Source of the DNA: Bordetella parapertussis
GTDB taxonomy: Bacteria > Pseudomonadota > Gammaproteobacteria > Burkholderiales > Burkholderiaceae_B
Assembly (NCBI GenBank): GCA_943331855.1
Contig: CALQNE010000180.1
Location: forward strand, 1-7,245
Length of the DNA stretch: 7,245 nucleotides
Direction of reading: 5' to 3'
Part shown: positions 4,751-7,245 of the stretch, piece by piece
Numbering within the stretch: the stretch's first letter is position 1
Layout of the letters: the number at the start of each line of letters is the position of its first letter
Made by a program: the position numbers and the translations under genes
The notes under the pieces: model-generated
Databases searched by the model: none
The model's input: the letters and a program-made list of their open reading frames with translations, nothing else
What the model was told of the DNA's origin: nothing

Positions 4751-5926
4751 CTAGCGAGCGGCGCGACCAACATATAACAATGACTCAGGCGTCAGTTCAC
4801 GCAGTCGGTTGATTCCCATCATGGCCATATTGCGCGAGACTTCTTGTTGCAATAACGAAATGCCGTGATCAACCCCTTCTGGACCGCCTACAGCCGCAGC
4901 ATAGTTGAAAGGACGGCCTAAAAACACGCTACGCGCACCCAAGGCCAAGGCTTTCATCATGTCGCTACCGCGACGCACGCCGCTATCAAGCATGACCGGA
5001 CCATCTTTGAACTGCTCAACAATTTGAGGCAGTACGCGCAACGGTGCCACCGCGCCGTCTAATTGACGACCGCCGTGATTCGATACGATCACCCCATCCA
5101 TGCCACATTGACGCGCTAGTGCCGCATCGGCCGGATGCAAAATACCTTTGATGACAAGCGGCCCTTTCCAACGTTTGCGAATGTCGCGCACATGATCCCA
5201 ATTTAATTGTCCACGCGCCGAAAAATCCCGCGCAACATTGGCTGAAATAATTGGCGCGCCCCGTGTCGCGAATGAGTTTTCAAAATGTGGCATGCCATGA
5301 TGCCAAAGTGTTTTAAACAAGGTGCCGAACAACCAGCGAGGATGGGTTAAGCCTTGCCATGCCAGACGTAAGTTGGGCTTCAATGGGGTCGAGAACCCGG
5401 TACGAACATTGTTTTCACGGTTAGAGGATGCAGGCGTGTCTACGGTAATCACAAGGGTTTTAAACCCTGCAGCATCGACGCGATCAATCAGCGGCGAAAT
5501 ATCTTCAGTTTTACCGTGCAGATAGGCCTGAAACCAGGCGTCGGGCGCGCGCTCAACAAGCTCTTCCATTTTGATCAGCGAAGAACCGCTCATGATCATC
5601 GGAATATTGGCACGCTTAGCAGCTTCGGCCAACACAATATCCCCCCTGTAGGCTGACATCGCGGTGATCCCCATGGGGGCCATTCCAAACGGCGCACTAA
5701 AAGTCTGGCCAAATAATTCTATTTCTTGAGAGCGGCTTGAAACATCGACCAGCGTGCGCGAGACGAACTCGTATTCAGAAAAAACATCACGATTTGCACG
5801 CAAGGATTGACAGTCTTCGCAGGCACCTGAAACATAACCAAAGATCGGGCGAGGCAGGCGTTTTTCAGCCTCGCGTTCAAAATCGGCCATTGATAAGATT
5901 TTTTCTAGCGCTTTGTTCTGATTCAT
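4751..5926 (-). CDS. FMN-dependent alpha-hydroxy-acid dehydrogenase (L-lactate/mandelate dehydrogenase-like)
   Basis: The product has 391 residues and is a TIM-barrel flavoenzyme oxidising an (S)-2-hydroxyacid to a 2-oxoacid. The family active-site block SNHGGRQLDG (282-291) carries catalytic His284 and the following Arg287. Lys260 in VIKGIL contacts FMN N1/O2, and DSGVRRGSD (314-322) binds FMN phosphate. PFGMAPMG (79-86) and FQAYLHG (132-138) are further core blocks. In TVDTPASSNRENN only Arg170 is kept where glycolate oxidase has two arginines, which is closer to mandelate dehydrogenase. Residues about 185-215 (LRLAWQGLTHPRWLFGTLFK and on) form a Trp-rich hydrophobic loop like the membrane-anchoring segment of LldD and MdlB, so electrons probably go to quinone rather than oxygen. 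The gene starts 10 nt after tcdA ends, with no strong ribosome site, suggesting translational coupling. Confidence 0.95.
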   Translation of the reverse strand: MNQNKALEKILSMADFEREAEKRLPRPIFGYVSGACEDCQSLRANRDVFSEYEFVSRTLVDVSSRSQEIELFGQTFSAPFGMAPMGITAMSAYRGDIVLAEAAKRANIPMIMSGSSLIKMEELVERAPDAWFQAYLHGKTEDISPLIDRVDAAGFKTLVITVDTPASSNRENNVRTGFSTPLKPNLRLAWQGLTHPRWLFGTLFKTLWHHGMPHFENSFATRGAPIISANVARDFSARGQLNWDHVRDIRKRWKGPLVIKGILHPADAALARQCGMDGVIVSNHGGRQLDGAVAPLRVLPQIVEQFKDGPVMLDSGVRRGSDMMKALALGARSVFLGRPFNYAAAVGGPEGVDHGISLLQQEVSRNMAMMGINRLRELTPESLLYVGRAAR

Positions 5927-5936
5927 GTTGTCGTCA

Positions 5937-6785
5937 TTATTGTTCGTGCGCGATTACCGTTCGCGCTTTCAAGATAGTATTCACTGCTTCTGCTGCAGCC
6001 GCAAATCCCATCGCTGCTGTGACAGTAACCGTTGAACCGTACCCAGCGCAAGACAAGCCTTGCAGGGCCTGCTCGCCCTCATTTTGCTGCCACGCCTCGG
6101 GCAAGCGGGTGGGCTGATTCACCCAAAGCACGCGCACGCCCATTTTAGGGATGCGCTTACGCGCCTTTCCAGCCGAGTCTGACGCACGCGCAAAACGGTG
6201 CTCGCGTCGCAACACATTGCGCACACGGGCAAGCAAGGCATCATGCGTCACCTCGGCCAAGTCCCCAACCTGCAGCGCCAGCGAGTTTGTCTTGCCACCC
6301 GCACCGCCGCATACAACCAGAGTCTGTTTACGGGCACGCGCCTGGAGCACCATTGCGATTTTCGCGGCAACCTGATCGGTGCAGTCGATCACCACGTCGA
6401 TTTGAACGGGTAACAATTGCTCGACATTTTCAGGCGTTAAGAAGTCGTCAATCAAGATCAGGTTGCATCCTGGATGAATGCCCTGGATTCGCTCAGACAT
6501 TGCAGCAACCTTAGACTGACCCAAGGTGTCCGACAAAGCATGTACCTGGCGATTGATATTCGATTCGGCCACGTGATCAAGATCGATCAGGGTGAGGGTG
6601 CCCAAGCCACTGCGCGCAAGCGCCTCAGCCGCCCAAGAGCCGACACCGCCGATCCCGACCACAGCTACGTGAGCCTGCTGCAGTGCAAGACTAGCCTGCG
6701 CGCCATACAAACGATCAAGCCCGCCAAAACGCCGATCGACATCGAAAGTGTGGCTCAGTTGCTCTGTTGCGTGGCCTTTTTGCAT
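5937..6785 (-). CDS. tcdA: tRNA threonylcarbamoyladenosine dehydratase TcdA (CsdL)
   Basis: The product has 282 residues, slightly longer than E. coli TcdA (268). It is an E1-like ThiF/MoeB/HesA fold: ATP-binding GIGGVGS (44-50), Asp68 and Asp70 of LIDLDHV, and the Asn76-Ile-Asn-Arg79-Gln adenylation motif. The TcdA-specific segment GGAGGKTNSLALQVGDLAEV (160-179) then leads into a basic RVRNVLRREHRF helix. The C-terminus has SCAGYGSTVTVTAAMGFAAA (245-264), a glycine/alanine-rich hydrophobic helix typical of the family. The enzyme uses ATP to cyclise t6A37 of ANN-decoding tRNAs to ct6A. It opens the minus-strand gene set, 10 nt before the FMN enzyme, and is divergent from the MFS gene. The ATG at 6785 is the only sensible start; the upstream GGGTAGATC is a weak ribosome site. 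Confidence 0.95.
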   Translation of the reverse strand: MQKGHATEQLSHTFDVDRRFGGLDRLYGAQASLALQQAHVAVVGIGGVGSWAAEALARSGLGTLTLIDLDHVAESNINRQVHALSDTLGQSKVAAMSERIQGIHPGCNLILIDDFLTPENVEQLLPVQIDVVIDCTDQVAAKIAMVLQARARKQTLVVCGGAGGKTNSLALQVGDLAEVTHDALLARVRNVLRREHRFARASDSAGKARKRIPKMGVRVLWVNQPTRLPEAWQQNEGEQALQGLSCAGYGSTVTVTAAMGFAAAAEAVNTILKARTVIAHEQ

Positions 6786-6862
6786 GATCTACCCAAAAAA
6801 TCGCACAGCGTGCTCGACAAGAGCCCGCAGGAGGAACACAATTTACCCTTAATACTGTGAGT
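6786..6862. promoter_or_regulatory. Divergent intergenic region between tcdA and the MFS gene
   Basis: The 77 bp must hold promoters for both directions if the flanking genes are first in their units. It contains a short inverted repeat GCAC-AGC-GTGC (6803-6813), a consensus AGGAGG (6829-6834) and an AT-rich TTAATACT just before the MFS start. No promoter with both hexamers well spaced could be identified by eye. Confidence 0.4.
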
Positions 6863-7245
6863 ATGTCGCCCCCGCAACCTTCGCCCCAATCCCCCCCCTC
6901 TGCTTTTGCTAGCGCAGGGGTGCTCTGCCTGTTGATCATGCTTGTGCATATTGCGATCTCGGGAGGGCGAGTTGCCGTCACACTGACCGCACTCGAACTC
7001 GGTCGCTCCACCCTCGAGGTCGGCATACTGATCGCCGTTTTTGCCCTGCTGCCCATGCTTTGCTCAGTCAAAGCGGGTCGATTGATTGATGCAATCGGGC
7101 CCTATAAGCCAATGCGTGTCAGCGCCATCATGGTCGTGGTCGGGTCTCTGGTTCCCTTCGCCTGGCAAAGCTTACCTTCGCTCATGATTGCGGCGGTGCT
7201 TGTGGGATCAGGCCACATGACGTTTCAAATCGCAGTGCAGCGACA
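6863..7245 (+). CDS. Major facilitator superfamily transporter (partial, C-terminus beyond window)
   Basis: 127 residues are visible from ATG 6863; GTG 6857 in the same frame is the alternative. A short Pro/Ser/Gln-rich cytoplasmic N-terminus (residues 2-12) precedes TM1 (about 15-35, GVLCLLIMLVHIAI). TM2 is about 52-69, then comes the loop AGRLIDAIGPYKPMR (about 71-85), the MFS motif A between TM2 and TM3 with its Gly-Arg, Asp and Gly. TM3 and the start of TM4 follow. The substrate is unknown; such proteins are usually drug or metabolite exporters or importers with 12 helices. A run of eight C at 6891-6898 lies in the Pro-rich start of the gene. The nearest strong ribosome site, AGGAGG, lies 28 nt before the ATG, too far for normal use. 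Confidence 0.87.
   Translation, partial: MSPPQPSPQSPPSAFASAGVLCLLIMLVHIAISGGRVAVTLTALELGRSTLEVGILIAVFALLPMLCSVKAGRLIDAIGPYKPMRVSAIMVVVGSLVPFAWQSLPSLMIAAVLVGSGHMTFQIAVQR

Noticed and set aside
5454..5468. Palindrome AGGGTTT-T-AAACCCT inside the FMN enzyme gene
   Set aside because: It encodes the conserved core strand GFKTLVIT and has no regulatory context; likely a coincidence of codon choice.
5668..5677. Palindrome CCCCATGGGG inside the FMN enzyme gene
   Set aside because: It encodes the conserved MAPMG block; Gly and Pro codons readily create it.
6474..6860. 128-residue open frame on the plus strand
   Set aside because: It is mostly antisense to tcdA, has no recognisable family and no ribosome site; treated as a shadow.
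1..7245. CRISPR arrays, tRNA or rRNA genes, insertion sequences, phage or toxin-antitoxin genes
   Set aside because: No regularly spaced repeats, cloverleaf-type sequence, transposase motifs or terminal inverted repeats were seen on either strand; base composition looks even across the genes.

Overview
The window looks like a chromosomal segment of a betaproteobacterium, most likely Burkholderiales and perhaps Alcaligenaceae-like. The reasons are a Bug/TctC-type solute-binding protein without adjacent membrane subunits, FMN- and NAD-dependent 2-hydroxyacid enzymes of that group's style, and base composition near 50% GC. This is an inference from gene content; no rRNA or other phylogenetic marker is present. 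There is no sign of mobile elements, CRISPR, tRNA or phage.

Layout. (1) Bases 1-1140, minus strand: two consecutive lipoprotein genes. The upstream one resembles LPP20-type lipoproteins. The downstream one, cut by the window edge, resembles the FlgT N-terminal domain. Together they recall the FlgP/FlgT-type outer-membrane flagellar accessory proteins. (2) Bases 1184-1864, plus strand: a small stand-alone class IV aminotransferase of the aminodeoxychorismate-lyase type, divergent from the lipoproteins and overlapping the next gene tail-to-tail by 30 bp. (3) Bases 1835-6785, minus strand: five co-directional genes. In transcription order they are tcdA (tRNA t6A-to-ct6A dehydratase), an FMN-dependent 2-hydroxyacid dehydrogenase, an RraA/HMG-aldolase-family protein, a D-isomer-type NAD-dependent 2-hydroxyacid dehydrogenase, and a Bug-type periplasmic binding protein. 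Gaps are 10, 96, 22 and 116 nt; the last carries a strong hairpin and two small palindromes. (4) Bases 6863-7245, plus strand: the start of an MFS transporter, divergent from tcdA.

How the genes may work together. The four genes after tcdA fit an organic-acid module. The Bug protein would capture a carboxylate in the periplasm. The FMN enzyme would oxidise a 2-hydroxyacid to a 2-oxoacid at the membrane. The RraA-family protein would cleave or decarboxylate a 2-oxo (di/tri)carboxylate, and the NAD enzyme would interconvert a 2-oxoacid with its D-hydroxyacid. The substrate cannot be read from sequence. This cluster is the best candidate for something undescribed; the rest is mostly recognisable housekeeping or accessory content. 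All seven complete genes and the two edge-truncated genes appear intact, with no frameshifts or internal stops seen.
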